Shown: positions 35,053 to 46,874 of the stretch, in pieces
Numbering within the stretch: position 1 is the first letter of the stretch
How the letters are laid out: every line of letters begins with the position of its first letter
Origin: Leptodactylus fallax
Lineage: Eukaryota > Chordata > Amphibia > Anura > Leptodactylidae
Direction of reading: 5' to 3'
Length of the DNA: 64,000 nucleotides
Assembly (NCBI GenBank): GCA_947044405.1
Contig: CAMRHE010000358.1
Coordinates: 1,612,001 to 1,676,000, forward strand
Translations under genes and position numbers: made by a program
Notes under the pieces: generated by a model
Told to the model about the DNA's origin: nothing
Seen by the model: the letters and a program-made list of their open reading frames with translations, nothing else
Databases searched by the model: none

Positions 35053-35328
35053 CTGTACATCCAGGTGTCACACCTTAGAGGCACATTTATTGGACCTGTC
35101 CCCCTATTGCCTAGTTCTGGACAAGTGTTACTGACTTTTTATCCAGACTTATTTCTATCCAAGTGTCAAGAGATCACAAAACTTGCCTGTTGGGGCTATG
35201 TATATATGTATTCATAAATACATATATATTTATATATACACTGAACATACACCTTATACTTACTGTACTATAGACATGTTACATAATACTGTATACTCTA
35301 TATACTGTATATATTACTGTATATAGAG
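35053..35328. other. No gene seen
   Basis: AT-rich spacer with short TA-rich runs. Confidence 0.5.
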
Positions 35329-35332
35329 TTAA

Positions 35333-35592
35333 AGGTGTTGTCCAGGCAAAAAGTTTAAATAAGCTGGGGGCAGTGAAAAAAATAAAAAAAATACATACTC
35401 ACCTGTCCCCGTTGCTCCATTGTCCTCCTGTGTCATCTGCTACTGACGTTGTGATGAAGCCGGGAGAGCAAATGAACCGGGAGGCAAGGGATGACAACGG
35501 AACAACTGGGAGAGGTATGTATTTTTTTTTTTTTTTTTTTTTCACTGCCACCAACGTATTTAAGCTTTAAAAATTTAGCCTGGACAACCCCT
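35333..35592. mobile_element. TTAA MITE, GGGGTTGTCC family, 260 bp
   Basis: Perfect TTAA duplications lie at 35329-35332 and 35593-35596. Ends are AGGTGTTGTCCAGGCAAAAA and the matching CCTGGACAACCCCT. It contains the shared inner block ACTCACCTGTCCCCG. Confidence 0.88.
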
Positions 35593-35628
35593 TTAACTAC
35601 ACAAGATGATGATACTTACAGATATGCC

Positions 35629-35633
<5 letters not shown>

Positions 35634-35668
<35 letters not shown>
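35634..35668. repeat. (TA)n microsatellite
   Basis: About 17 TA units. A second tract occurs at 35751-35788, with similar neighbouring sequence (ACATAAA..., GACATGTCCATA), so the two may be an old duplication. Confidence 0.95.
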
Positions 35669-35670
<2 letters not shown>

Positions 35671-35749
35671 ATACATGCAACTGGTAAACACTACATAAAA
35701 ACATAAAGATCCTTGCTACATAAATGGACACTATTTACAGACATGTCCA

Positions 35750-35750
<1 letters not shown>

Positions 35751-35788
<38 letters not shown>
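35751..35788. repeat. (TA)n microsatellite
   Basis: About 18 TA units. Confidence 0.95.
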
Positions 35789-35791
<3 letters not shown>

Positions 35792-36020
35792 AGTACACGC
35801 AATTAACACATACTGTATGTAGGACACTGCTTGCAGACATGTCCATACATTGTGTATAAATATATTAATATTGTATACACACTATATAGACTTATATACA
35901 TTACACACACACACTAAATATATCCAAATTATATTATTAGAAAAAAAAATATTGCATATGTGTGTGCAGGTGCAGACACTGAGAGCAGGGAGCCCCAGTA
36001 CAAGATTTGTTTTTGCTTAA

Positions 36021-36331
36021 AAGGATTATTCGTGTTATTAAAATTGATGACCTATCCTAAGGAATCCACTATTTTCACTGTGGCCTCTTCATTGTTTTCC
36101 TCCGGCAGCGCTGTCCATATTCAGTATGCTGTATTTTTCATAGCAACTGTTCTGAGCATTGCATCATTATGAAAAATATGACATGCTGTGTAAAATGTCT
36201 CCAGCACCAAAGGTAAATAAACAAGAATTCCATGGCCCCTCTAAACAGCTAAGTGACGGGGGTGCCTGGATTTGGACCCCATCAATCCCTCAAATTCATC
36301 GCCATTTGTTTTAACAACCTGAATAACCCCT
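36021..36331. mobile_element. TTAA MITE, AGGGTTATTC family, 311 bp
   Basis: TTAA lies at 36017-36020 and 36332-36335. Ends are AAGGATTATTCG and GAATAACCCCT. A solo left end of the same type starts near 53861. Confidence 0.78.
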
Positions 36332-37281
36332 TTAAAGGGTAAGGCCCAAGTTATACTCTATTCACAGGATGGAGCTTGTAGCGGCGCAATGAAGGGGGTA
36401 TTTCTGCCCCTGTGTGTTGGTAGGACAGGCAGAATATTTAGTTTAATTAAACTAATCAAATCAACTACCCCACCCTATAAGAGGGCAAAAGAGACCTCCG
36501 CCCACATGTTTTTTTTTTATGTCATGTGCGGAGGGACAGGTGGTGAGAGGTCTTTTTTGACCTCTTCTTTCTTTTTCTTGTACCTACCTCAGGAGAAGAT
36601 TTTTTGTTTTCTCTTCCTTCTAGCTCTCCTATTCTTTTTTAGTCCTTCCTTCCATTTTCATTTTTTTCCTTTAAGGCTTGATGGGTATGTGACGCTGCAG
36701 CTTGCCCATTGTCTTTGCTGGCGTTACGCAGGAGTTGTCAGGTCGCCTTGTTCTTGCAGCATCCTTTCCTCTTCTGACATCACTACATTTAGCGCCAGTA
36801 TGCCCCACCCCTCGTTCTCGCGTGTGCCGGAATGTGGCCCCCTACTCTAGGGGCGTAAGTTCCGTCACTATGCTGATGCTGGATAAGGTTATCTTCAGAT
36901 TCGCGTTAATTTTTTAAGTGAATTAAGTTTCCTGTCTGCTTCTATCTTTATCAGTTCACAGTATTATACTATTTTTATACTAAGTTTTGTTCCTCCCATC
37001 TTTCAGCATCTTGCCTGCAGGCTATGGGAGTTAGGAGGGAAAGGTTAGTCCCAGGGGTGTGTCCCCCCTTGGAGAGTTCTATAAATTTTTTTTCAGTTCT
37101 GAGCAGCTGCCTCTTTGTTCAGGTGGCTATCTGCTAAAACTAAGAGCTTTCTACCATTTGCATCGCAAATTTCTTCACCTTACTATTTAGGTTTTTGACT
37201 ATACTTTCTAAGGTGACCTTTTGCAAAAAAAAAAATGTAATAAAAAAAAATATAATTATTTTATTTTTTTTATCTCCATAG

Positions 37282-38469
37282 ATGTCCTCTTCTACCTCTT
37301 GTGGTGGCGACTCATTTAAGAGAAAGTCTTCCTCTAAAAAACAGCATCTTGCCTGCAGGGAGTGCGACAATCCTCTCCCTCATGGCTATGACTACTATCA
37401 CTGTCACCAGTGTCGTAGTACCCCCTTTGAAGAACCCTCCATTCGAGATGTAGTGGTTTGGGTGAAAGAGTATGTGGAGGACTCTATAAAGGAAATCTAT
37501 GAATCCATCTCCCATATTTCCAAGAAAGCCAGACTTTCTAGGTCTGTCATGATATCCCACGAGGAATTTCGTGTCTTGGATGAGACAGTGTCTTCTTCTG
37601 ATGATGATGTGGAAGGGCCTGTCACACCCATCTTCCTTGTAGAGAAGATTCAAAAGTTGCTCAAGTCCATCCGGTTAGGTGACCGTGATGTTGACACTGA
37701 GGAAACCTCTGGGTCCACCTCTTGTGAGTCTAGGGCCCTCGAGGGGATAATAGCTTGGAAAAAGCTATGATGGCTGAATGCAAACATCCCGAGAAAGCCT
37801 TCATCCTCTCAAGATGGTTCAAAACGCTTTATGCGATTAGGGAGGACCAATTTAACAACACGGGTCCACCACCTAAAGTGGTTATGGCGATGGCTAAATT
37901 GTCCCAGTGCACGGTAGTCCCTTCAGAAGATGGGTCCAATCTCCAGAACCTTATGGATAGACGGGCAGAATGTTCGCTCACAGAGAGTATTTCGCTGCTT
38001 CTGCCCAATGCTCTGTAGGAGTGGCTACCAAGTCAGTGTCCTCAAACTTCGAGCGGATCTTCTCCATCTTGAAAGGGAAATTGACTCTGGTGTCTCTAAA
38101 GACGACTTATTGTCATCTATGAAATCCATCTCTCTGGCAGCTGACTACATTTCTGAAGCCTCTGTTCCGCAGGTAAATTGGCTGCAAAATCTGGCCTTAA
38201 CTATGACTGCCCATAAACCCCTCTGGCTGAAACCTTGGAGAGCTGATAACACCTCCAAGTATAACATCAGTGCTCTACCCTTTGAACCCAGTAATCTCTT
38301 TGGGAAAGAGTTGGATAATATTATGGAACGGTTAGCAGGGAAGAAGTTGAAGTGTCTTCCACAATACTTCCGAGGAAGACCCAGGCAAGCTAGAAGGGGT
38401 AGAAGGCCTCAGAGATTTCGTCATATTTCAGAGTGGTTCCAGATTACAGAACACAGGACCTGGACCTAA
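37282..38469 (+). pseudogene. DIRS gag-like ORF1, frameshifted
   Basis: The start is ATG 37282 (MSSSTSCGG). It continues with a Cys/His cluster (CRECDNPLPHGYDYYHCHQC) and an acidic segment (SSSDDDVEGP). Frameshifts occur near 37755-37770 and near 37985-38030. After these the frame continues through LLHLEREIDSG and NWLQNLAL to a basic stretch (RGRPRQARRGRRPQRFRH) and a stop at 38467-38469. The layout matches DIRS ORF1, thought to bind the RNA. It overlaps the start of the polymerase region. Confidence 0.75.
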
Positions 38470-39227
38470 GAACACCATGGAATTTGAGAGAAAGAAGCCT
38501 GACTTTTGACGCCAGGTTAGTTCCTCCCCGAGGAGATATTCCCGTGGGAGGTTATCTGTCTTTTTTTTTTTTCCGGGCTGTGAGACCATCATTTCAGATA
38601 AACATTATCCAATCAGGCCATTTGATCTAGGGGTCTATTCTTCAGTCTTCCTCGTTCCAAAACCCTTGGGAAACTGGAGGATGATTATAGCCCTAAGATT
38701 TCTCATTCAATACATTCAAAAAAGATGTTTCTGGATGGAGACAATCCATTCTGTCACAGTGTTTATGCAACCAGGAGACTTTATGGTAACCTTGGACCTG
38801 AGAGACACCTATCTTCATGTGCCAATCCAGCCTTTGCATAGGAAGAAAGATCTCCAGTTTTCGGCTCTGCCCTTCAGGATCTCTTCTGCCCCCCACAGCT
38901 TCATGAAGGTGATAGCTCCGGTGGCAGCTGCACTCAGAGTCCAAGGGTTGTTCATCGTGCCGTACCTAGATGATTGGCTAACAAAAGCCTCTTCAGAGGC
39001 TGGCCTTCATTGAGATATTCTGGTGGCCATCGAGTTTTTGCAATGTCTAGGCTGGATCGTGAACTGAAAAAAAAATCAGATGTTACCCCCTCAACTTGCA
39101 AGAAGTTTCTGGACTTCATTTTCAATTCAAGGGAAATGACAATTTCCTTACCTCCAGCCCAAAAGTTAAGAGTTATTGAGACCGCAAGATTTTTATCCAT
39201 TCCTCATTGGACGACTGTTGGGCAGCC

Positions 39228-39675
39228 ATGAAAGTTCTTGTGTACAATAACAGTCAAACAAAATATAAAGCTCACCACCCGTAGATATATTCAGCAGTCC
39301 ATGTAAGTAGTAGAAATGGTGCACGAAGACAGAAGGTCCTGGACGTCTGGACCCAATAGTAATAAGCTGCATAGGTAAAAAATTGTATTCAGCACCAAAT
39401 CCAAGGCATATTAATATAAAAAATAACTTTTATTTTTCCAATAAAAAATCACTCCATAGGTTCAGTGGTTAGTAACAGCCTACGCGTTTCGGAACGATGT
39501 CCCTTACTCATACCATGAGTAAGGGACATCGTTCCGAAACGCGTAGGCTGTTACTAACCACTGAACCTATGGAGTGATTTTTTATTGGAAAAATAAAAGT
39601 TATTTTTTATATTAATATGCCTTGGATTTGGTGCTGAATACAATTTTTTACCTATGCAGCTTATGAAAGTTCTTG
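39228..39675. repeat. 13 bp target duplication around the palindromic insert
   Basis: ATGAAAGTTCTTG occurs at 39228-39240 and again at 39663-39675. Removing one copy plus the insert restores a continuous DIRS reading frame. Confidence 0.92.
39241..39662. mobile_element. Palindromic retroposon-like insertion with 150 bp perfect arms
   Basis: The first 121 bp (39241-39361) are single copy. The rest, 39362-39511 and 39515-39664, is a perfect inverted repeat of 150 bp arms around the 3-base spacer ACC. The right end overlaps two bases of the target duplication. I checked every decade of the arms by eye and found no mismatch. The arms contain CCGAAACGCGTAGGCTG, a word typical of an amphibian interspersed repeat. 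The unit is best read as a minus-strand repeat of about 271 bp whose leading 150 bp was copied again in reverse. There is no ORF. Confidence 0.9.
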
Positions 39676-40378
39676 GCCTAATGTCAGCAGTCGTGAATGC
39701 AGTTCCTTGAGCCTTATGGCACCTACAGCCTCTTCAAAGAGAGGTCCTCCAAGTCTGGAATCGCACGCCTCAAGGGTTAGACAAGAAGATCTCCCTATCT
39801 CTGAATACCCATTGCTACCTCTCATGGTGGATCCATCTGAAAGACGGGAAATCCACAATCCAACTTCGTTGGACCCTGTTGACCACAGATGCGTCCCTCT
39901 TGGGTTGGGGTTCCCATCTGGATGGAATTCCAGTCCAAGGAATTTAGAGTGCTCTAGAGAGGAGTATGTCATCCAGTATGAGAGAACTCAGAATGGTTTA
40001 TCTGGCATTACTCCACTTCTCCCCTTAGCTCAGAAGGAAAGCTGTGAGAATCCGTTCAGACATCATGACGACCGTCCTCTATATCAACAGTCAGGGAGGC
40101 ACCAGATCCCAACCACTCCTCAGGGAAATGGGGAGGATTTTGTCTTGGGTAGAACACAATCTGTCCCATTTATCAGCTGCACACATCAGAGGCTCTATGA
40201 ATGTAATAGTGGGCCAATTGAGTCAGAGAGTGGTCTCTGTATCAGGACACTTCTGGGGATGAATATGGGGATCCCCAAAAATGGATCTCATGTCGACTAG
40301 ACTGAATGCCAAGGTGGAGATGTTCTGCTCTCTATATCAGGAGGACTATCCCTTGATAGTGGATGCCCTGTCCATCCC

Positions 40379-41290
40379 TTGGAGGTTCAGGCTAACATAC
40401 ATATTCCCTCCAATTTCCATGATACCGAGGGTATTGATGAAAATCAGACAGGAACAAGCCACGGTAATAGCCATCATACTGTTCTGGACGAAAAGAGCTT
40501 GGTTTTTCCAACGCATTCAGATGAGACGAGGGAATTACTGGAGGCTTCCCTCAAATTAGAACCTGGTTTCTCAAGGATCCCAGAGGTGCCTGGATCTGAA
40601 GAGGTTCAACCTGACAGCCTGGAGGTTGACCAGTCCCTATTAAGATCTAGTGGACTTTCTGAAGTGATATTAAATACACTCGCTCTATCCAGAGCAGAGT
40701 CTACAAACAGATATTACACCAGAATCTGCTCCATCTTCAATTCCTGGTGTTGCAGCAGAGGAACCAAGGGATCCACTCCCTCTATTGCTGACATTTTAAA
40801 TTTCCTTCAGGATGGTCTGGACAAGCCCTTCTCTTAGGGTTCAAATAACAGCTCTGTCTTCTGCCTTGAATAGGCACCTATCTCAAAAGATCCTAATCAA
40901 GAGGTTCTTGAAGTTAGCAGTAAGGAGCAGACCTATCATCTCAGCTCCCATTCCTCAGTGGCACTTATCCACAGTCCTAACAGGTTTTTGTGATATGTCC
41001 TTTGAATCCTTGGATGATTTAGACCTTAAATTTCTTCTGCTGAAGGTAACCTTTCTATTGGCTGTTACTTCGGCAAAAAGAGTTGGAGAGCTTCAGACCT
41101 TCTCTTCTGAAGAACATTATATCTCTTTCATTTCTGACAGAGTTCAGTTAAGATTTCTTCCAGGTTTTATCCCTAAAGAGGCTTCTGAGATTAACACCAA
41201 TAAAGTAGTTTCTCTACCTATATTTTTTCCTAGTCCCAATTCTGCTGAAGAGTATAAACTTCATTCTCTGGATCTTTCCAGATGTCTTTA
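40379..41290 (+). pseudogene. DIRS tyrosine recombinase, frameshifted and truncated
   Basis: The N-terminal core-binding domain is seen in TLALSRAESTNRYYTRICSI and STPSIADILNFLQDGLDK. After a frameshift near 40812-40837 the catalytic domain begins, with LLKVTFLLAVTSAKRVGEL carrying the first catalytic Arg. A stop at 41288-41290 and truncation at about 41403 remove the His-x-x-Arg and Tyr boxes. Confidence 0.85.
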
Positions 41291-41403
41291 GAATTTTTTT
41301 TCCCTGAAGGATTTTGGCTTACTCTAGTACATTTTGTCAAACTGCAGTCTGCCTTTTGTATGTCTCTGCATCAGCCGTGGGGTCCTCCTGGGTTTCCTGC
41401 CAT

Positions 41404-42134
41404 AGCGTTTAATTTAATTCAAATGTAGATGGATTGTTTTCGCTGACACTGATGCACCCTGAGCTTGTAAAACAGCTTGAATTTCTTTGGAACTAGATTG
41501 GGGCTGCTTATCCACCATCCGGACTATCCTGCGTTGCAATCTTTCTTCTTTAGAACCACATCCAGGGAGATTAGATACAGTGCCATGGGTTGTAATCTTC
41601 TTGATTATGTTGCACACCGTGGACAACATCAAGATCTCTGAAAATTGACTTGTAACCTTGAAATTGTTGATATTTTTCCACAATTTTGGTTCTCAAGTCC
41701 TCAGACTTTCTTCCTTTTCTTCTTTCTGTTCTCCATGCTTAGTGTGGCACACCCAGACACACAATGTAACGATTGAGCCAACTTCTCTCCTTTTTATCTG
41801 GTTTCAGGTCTAATTTTTTTTATTGCCCACACCTGTTACTTGCCACTGGTGTGTTTGAATGAGCATCACATGCTTGAAACAAAGTTATTTACCCACAATT
41901 TTGAAAAGGTGCAAACAATTTTGTCCCACCAGTTTTTGGATTTTTGTGTGAAATTTTGTCCAATTTGCCTTTTGTTCATCAGTTTTTTTGTGTTGTTCCA
42001 ATACACACAAAGGATACACACAAAGTAAATAAACATGTGTATAACAAAACATGTGTAATTGCAATAATTTTCGGGGAGAAATACTTCATTTTCTGGAAAA
42101 ATTTCAGAGGTGTCAACACTTACGGCCATGACTG
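41404..42134 (-). mobile_element. Tc1-like element 5' end, family C
   Basis: On the minus strand it begins at 42134 with CAGTCATGGCCGTAAGTG, matching the ends at 6787 and 10145. It continues through about 390 bp of leader into the transposase N-terminus and is cut at the DIRS junction near 41404. The TA at the outer end has become TG (42135-42136). Confidence 0.88.
41414..41736 (-). pseudogene. Tc1 transposase N-terminal fragment (family C)
   Basis: The start is ATG 41734-41736 (MENRKKKRKK). A frameshift follows, then KYQQFQGYKS-type, NIIKKITTHGTV, RLQRRIVRMVDKQPQSSSKE and GASVSAKTIHLHLN, the two helix-turn-helix parts of a Tc1 transposase. The whole catalytic domain is absent. Confidence 0.85.
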
Positions 42135-42136
42135 TG

Positions 42137-43055
42137 TATCTAAAGAGTTTGTTAAGTGTTTTACAGTGTTAGCCACCTACATATACAATAATTGTAGTTG
42201 TCTGATACTTCCTGTATTGGCTGAGAATACTACAGATGCAAGCAAGTGATTTTGGTGGAAGATGATGTGTATGTGCCTTTCCTGTCATTCTCTCAATGGC
42301 AGATGTTGGGAGGAAATAATTACTGACTGTTGGACTTCCAAGTGCTTGATCCAAGGGGAGAAATTAAATTCTCATGTGCCCTGGTGCAAGAAATCAGCTT
42401 GGGTCACCCTGCGCAACTTCATCTCACAACTGTCAGCTGCTTGTGCTTGTCACATCTGTACATTTGAGCCAGCGCTGAATCTAGCTTTTCTGATACTTGA
42501 GGTGAAAATTATTTACTTTTTTTTACATATTTAAAAAAAAAATTTATTTACTTTTTTATATTTTTTTATTTATTTTTAGAACCACTACTGGGTTTGATTG
42601 TTCAAGCAATATATTGCAATACATCTGTGCTGGAGTTTACTGTCAGATCGTTGCACTTCTATTGCATTCTATCTATGGCAGGGTGTAATAGAAATTCTAT
42701 AAAGACAAGCCTGGGAGCTTGTGGTTGAAACGACAACTGATTAGCACCTTCTATGACATCAATGGGTCACTGATTGCTCAAAAGATGGTGTCACCCACGT
42801 AATGTAACAGCATAGACACCATGGTTGATTTTAACCATGTCATCTAAGAGGTTAAACACCTACAGTGGACATACTCACTGCATGTGGCTGTCAGCACCCA
42901 GTGCATATGGATGGGGCTCAGGTACTATCTTTCCCACACCCCACACCCCAGGTATATCCCCATTATATCATAACCCCTCAATATTTTCTTTCCCTTTCTG
43001 TCTTGTCTGTCTCCAATAGCATTTACTCCTCCTACCTACCTAACTTTCTCTCCCA
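42137..43055. other. No gene seen
   Basis: Non-coding sequence with an A/T tract at 42525-42580. Nothing recognised. Confidence 0.5.
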
Positions 43056-45170
43056 GTTTTATTTATACCTACTCCACATATCATCTCACTGCCCCAGTAT
43101 TATTTACTCTTCCCTCCACATATCATCTCCTTGCCCCAGTATTATTTACTTTTCCCTCCACATATCATCTCCTTGCCCCAGTATTATTTACTCTTCCCTC
43201 CACATATCATCTCTCTGCCCCAGTATTATTTACCCCTCTCTCTCACATATCATGTCCCTACCCCAGTATTATTTACCCCTCTCTCTCACATATCATGTTC
43301 CTGCCCCAGTATTATTTACTCTTTCCCCCACAAATCATGTCCCTGCTCCAGTATTATTTACTCTCTCCCCCACATTTCATGTCCCTGCCCCAGTATTATT
43401 TACTCTTCCCCCCACGTATCATGTCCCTGTCCCAGTATTATTTATTCTCCCCCCCCACATATCATGTCCCTGCCCCAGTATTATTTACTCTTTCCCCCAC
43501 ATATCATGTCCTTGTCCCAGTATTATTTATTCTTCCCCCACATATCATGTCCCTGTCCCAGTATTATTTACTCTCCCTCCACATATCATGTCCCTGCCCC
43601 AGTATTATTTACTCTTTCCCCCACATATCATGTCCCTTCCCCAGTATTATTTAGTCTTCCCCCACATATCATGTCCCTGCCCCAGTATTATTTACTCTTT
43701 CCCCCACATATCATGTCCCTGCCCCAGTATTATTTATTCTTCCTCCACATATCATGTCCCTGTCCCAGTATTATTTACTCTCCCTCCACATATCATGTCC
43801 TTGCCCCAGTATTATTTACTCTTTCCCCCACATATCATGTTCCTGCCCCAGTATTATTTACTCTCCCACCCCACATACCATGTCCCTGCCCCAGTATTAT
43901 TTACTCTTCCCCCCACATATCATGTCCCTGCCCCAGTATTATTTACTCTTTCCCCCACATATCATGTCCCTGCCCCAGTATTATTTACTCTTTCCCCCCA
44001 CATATCATGTCACTTCCCCAGTATTATTTAGTCTTCCCCCCACATATCATGTCCCTGCCCCAGTATTATTTATTCTTCCCCCCACATATCATGTCCCTGC
44101 CCCAGTATTGTTTACTCTTTCCCCCACATATCATGTTCCTGCCCCAGTATTGTTTACTCTCCCCCCCACATATCATGTCCCTGCCCCAGTATTATTTACT
44201 CTCCCCCCCACATATCATGTCCCTGCTCCAGTATTATTTACTCTTTCCCCCACATATCATGTCCCTACCCCAATATTATTTACTCTTTCCCCCACATATC
44301 ATGTCCCTGCCCCAGTATTATTTACTCTCTCCCCCACATATCATGTCCCTGCCCCAGTATTATTTACTCTTTCCCCAACATATCATGTCCCTACCCCAAT
44401 ATTATTTACTCTTTCCCCCACATATCATGTCCCTGCCCCAGTATTATTTACTCTCTCCCCCACATATCATGTCCCTGCCCCAGTATTATTTATTCTTACC
44501 CCCCACATATCATGTCCCTGTCCCAGTATTATTTACTCTCTCACCCACATATCATATCCCTGCCCCAGTATTATTTACTCCCCCCCACATATCATGTCCC
44601 TGCCCCAGTATTATTTACTCTTAACCCCCACATATCATGTCCCTGCCCCTGTATTATTTACTCTCCACCCCCACATATCATGTCCCTGCCCCAGTATTAT
44701 TTACTCTCCCCCCTACACATATCATGTCCCTGATCCAGTATTATTTACTCTTCCCCCCACATATCATGTCCCTGCCCCAGTGTTATTTACTCTTGCCCCA
44801 CATATCATGTCCCTGCCCCAGTATTATTTATTCTTCCCCCCACATATCATGTCCCTGCCCCAGTATTGTTTACTCTTTCCCCCACATATCATGTTCCTGC
44901 CCCAGTATTGTTTACTCTTTCCCCCACATATCATGTCCCTGCCCCAGTATTATTTTCTCTCCCCCCCACATATCATGTCCCTGCCCCAGTATTATTTACT
45001 CTCCCTCCCCCACATATCATGTTCCTGCCCCAGTATTGTTTACTCTCCCCCCCACATATCATGTCCCTGCCCCAGTATTATTTACTCTCCCCCCCACATA
45101 TCATATCCCTGCCCCAGTATTATTTACTCTTGCCCCCACATGTCATGTCCCTGCCCCAGTATTATTTACT
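43056..45170 (+). repeat. Minisatellite, 41-43 bp unit, about 50 copies
   Basis: The unit is CACATATCATGTCCCTGCCC plus CAGTATTATTTACTCTTTCC plus a short C run. Spacings between successive CATATCAT words measured at the left edge are 42, 42, 43 and 43 bp. Length varies through the C run. Left-edge units have CATCTCC and CATCTCA variants; most others have CATGTCCCTG. Blocks of about 126 bp recur (for example near 44270 and 44394), so there is higher-order structure. All three + frames stay open over long distances, which comes from the repeat and not from a gene. Confidence 0.97.
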
Positions 45171-45411
45171 TCAGTTACTCCCATACTGGAACCTTTTACT
45201 TTCAGGGGAGTTAAGATACTGCCAGGGGAGTCTGGTAGCGGCTTACTCACCTCTACCTATTCAGAACACATGAACACTTGGCCAAGCATGCAAATGCATA
45301 GGGAGGCTCAGGGGAATAGCTGTCAGGTGAGTTTAGTTAAAAATGAATGGTCAGCTTTATGTTTTTTTCCTTACTCCTGCAGAAAGGTTCTGAGCAGTCT
45401 TGAACATATGC
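45171..45411. other. No gene seen
   Basis: Non-coding flank of the minisatellite. Confidence 0.5.
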
Positions 45412-45752
45412 CTAAGGCCCCTGGCAGACGATCGTGACCGTGATCAGTGTGCTATGCGTGTATTTCATGGCTAGCACACTGACCCACTCATTTCTATGGG
45501 TCCGTACACATGACCGTGAATTACACGGTGCCGTGTGCGTGCCGACAGTCCAGCAAAATATAGAACAGGTCCTATTCCTGTCCTATTTTGCGGCCCTTGC
45601 TTCCGTGGAACATATTCATTTAATGAAAGAGGCGGGGGAAGCACAGCTCGTGCACGGGCGGCACATGGGTTACATCCGCGTGTCCCCCGTGCGCTGCCCA
45701 TGCCTTAATTCACGGCTGCGGAAAAGCACACGATCGTCTGTAACTAGCCTAA
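45412..45752. mobile_element. MITE-like repeat, GATCGT inverted ends
   Basis: The left end CTAAGGCCCCTGGCAGACGA plus TCGT mirrors the right end ACGATCGTCTGTAACTAGCC plus TAAG. No coding. Related degraded copies lie at 3565 and 13600. Confidence 0.72.
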
Positions 45753-46874
45753 GTTAGACAAGTGAAGTTATGTCTCTAAGCAACCATTTTTAGTAAAGAC
45801 AATTACTTTATTACTTTATTTAAGTTAAATGAATGAAATATTAGTACCAGCCTATCTAGCAACCAGCTGAACCTCAGGCTTTGAAGATTAGTTCCACTCT
45901 GGAAAAATCTGCTGTTGTTTTCCGTATTAATTCGCCAGATCGTACATCCTTGCCAACTAAATTAGCACGCTAGACAAAATTCTCAAAATAATAAGCTTAT
46001 GATCTAACGTCTGCTGTAAATCCTAATAATCATTACAGTTACTTTGAATCAAATTTACAAGTTTCAGCTCTACCATAAGACACTGTATGGTCCATTGGCC
46101 TATGAGGTTTCGTTCTAATTAGTGAACCTTTTACTTTGCCTTTAATTGTGAGTTAGTGTCTATTTTTATATTTCCATAAACAGGGAACATCATCTCCAAT
46201 CATATAATTAGTTGATTTGCGAGAACATTGTGGTTTAATTATGGTAAAATATTAATTATACTGATTGGACAGCTGGTATCGGTTTACTGCACATCCATAT
46301 TGTTTTCATGACCTTTTCCTGGCCCCTTCAGTGCAGATGGAGACATTGCAATCATTATTTCCACACATTTATAGTTTACTCTTCTTTAAAATTTACTGTC
46401 TTTCCCAAAAAGAAATAGGTGAAATAAATATTTCCCTTCACAGAATCTTATCTACATTCCTTTAATTTAATTAAAAACCAGCTTCAATGTATAATTTATA
46501 TTAATGCATCTATCTCGCTGCTACACATTGCATGTATTTACTTTAGAGTAGCAGTGTGCATACTGAACATATTTGTGTTAATTAAAAGAAAATGGAGACT
46601 TGGAAAATTAAAGGGCAAGGCAAGTTCATGTTGAAAAAATGGGCACTTTTTGTGCTGAAGTTCACTGTTCTGATCTTGGCAATAACAGTTTGCAAGTTCT
46701 ACTGAATTTTATATATGACTGTTTATGTATCACCATTAAAAAGTATAAGGCTATGGCTACATTGCAACTTTGGCCACAACTCTGGTTCAAGATCGCTGGG
46801 TTGCCTTGCAAATTTTTCACTCGTGTTAGTGAAAAGTTGCATTGCAATCCCAATGGTACTACGACTGCGATTGT
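45753..46874. other. No gene seen
   Basis: AT-rich. About 46747-46873 resembles another degraded MITE (GGCTATGGCTACATTGC). Confidence 0.45.

Larger units (their letters stand above)
38433..40335 (+). pseudogene. DIRS reverse transcriptase - RNase H region, broken
   Basis: RT motifs seen: LVPPRGDIPVGGYL (N-terminal conserved stretch), NWRMIIALRFL, GDFMVTLDLRDTYLHVPI (motif A with Asp) and LFIVPYLDDWL (catalytic YLDD). An inserted element (39241-39662) interrupts the coding at VGQP..KVLG. The RNase H part follows, with LLTTDASLLGWGSH and SDIMTTVLYINSQGGTRS. Several stops and frameshifts are present (near 38630, after SEAGLH at about 39011, and after VNRELKKK-type shifts). Confidence 0.82.
36393..41403 (+). 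mobile_element. DIRS1-like tyrosine-recombinase retrotransposon, decayed and 3'-truncated
   Basis: The order is gag-like ORF, reverse transcriptase, RNase H, tyrosine recombinase, all on +, as in vertebrate DIRS1 elements. The left limit is approximate. The leader contains an inverted repeat around CCTCCGCCCACATG / CATGTGCGGAGG (36495-36530). The right end stops inside the recombinase domain at about 41403, where a minus-strand Tc1 fragment begins. Terminal and internal complementary repeats of DIRS are therefore not demonstrable. An unrelated 422 bp palindromic insert splits the RT-RNase H junction. Confidence 0.85.

Noticed and set aside
39707..40300. 197-codon ORF as an independent gene
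   Set aside because: It is an off-frame reading of the DIRS RNase H region; the correct frame gives LLTTDASLLGWGSH.
42865..45437. Four overlapping long + strand ORFs of 266-497 codons
   Set aside because: They are readings of the 42 bp minisatellite in different frames. All three frames are open, composition is purely repetitive, and the frame switches with unit length.
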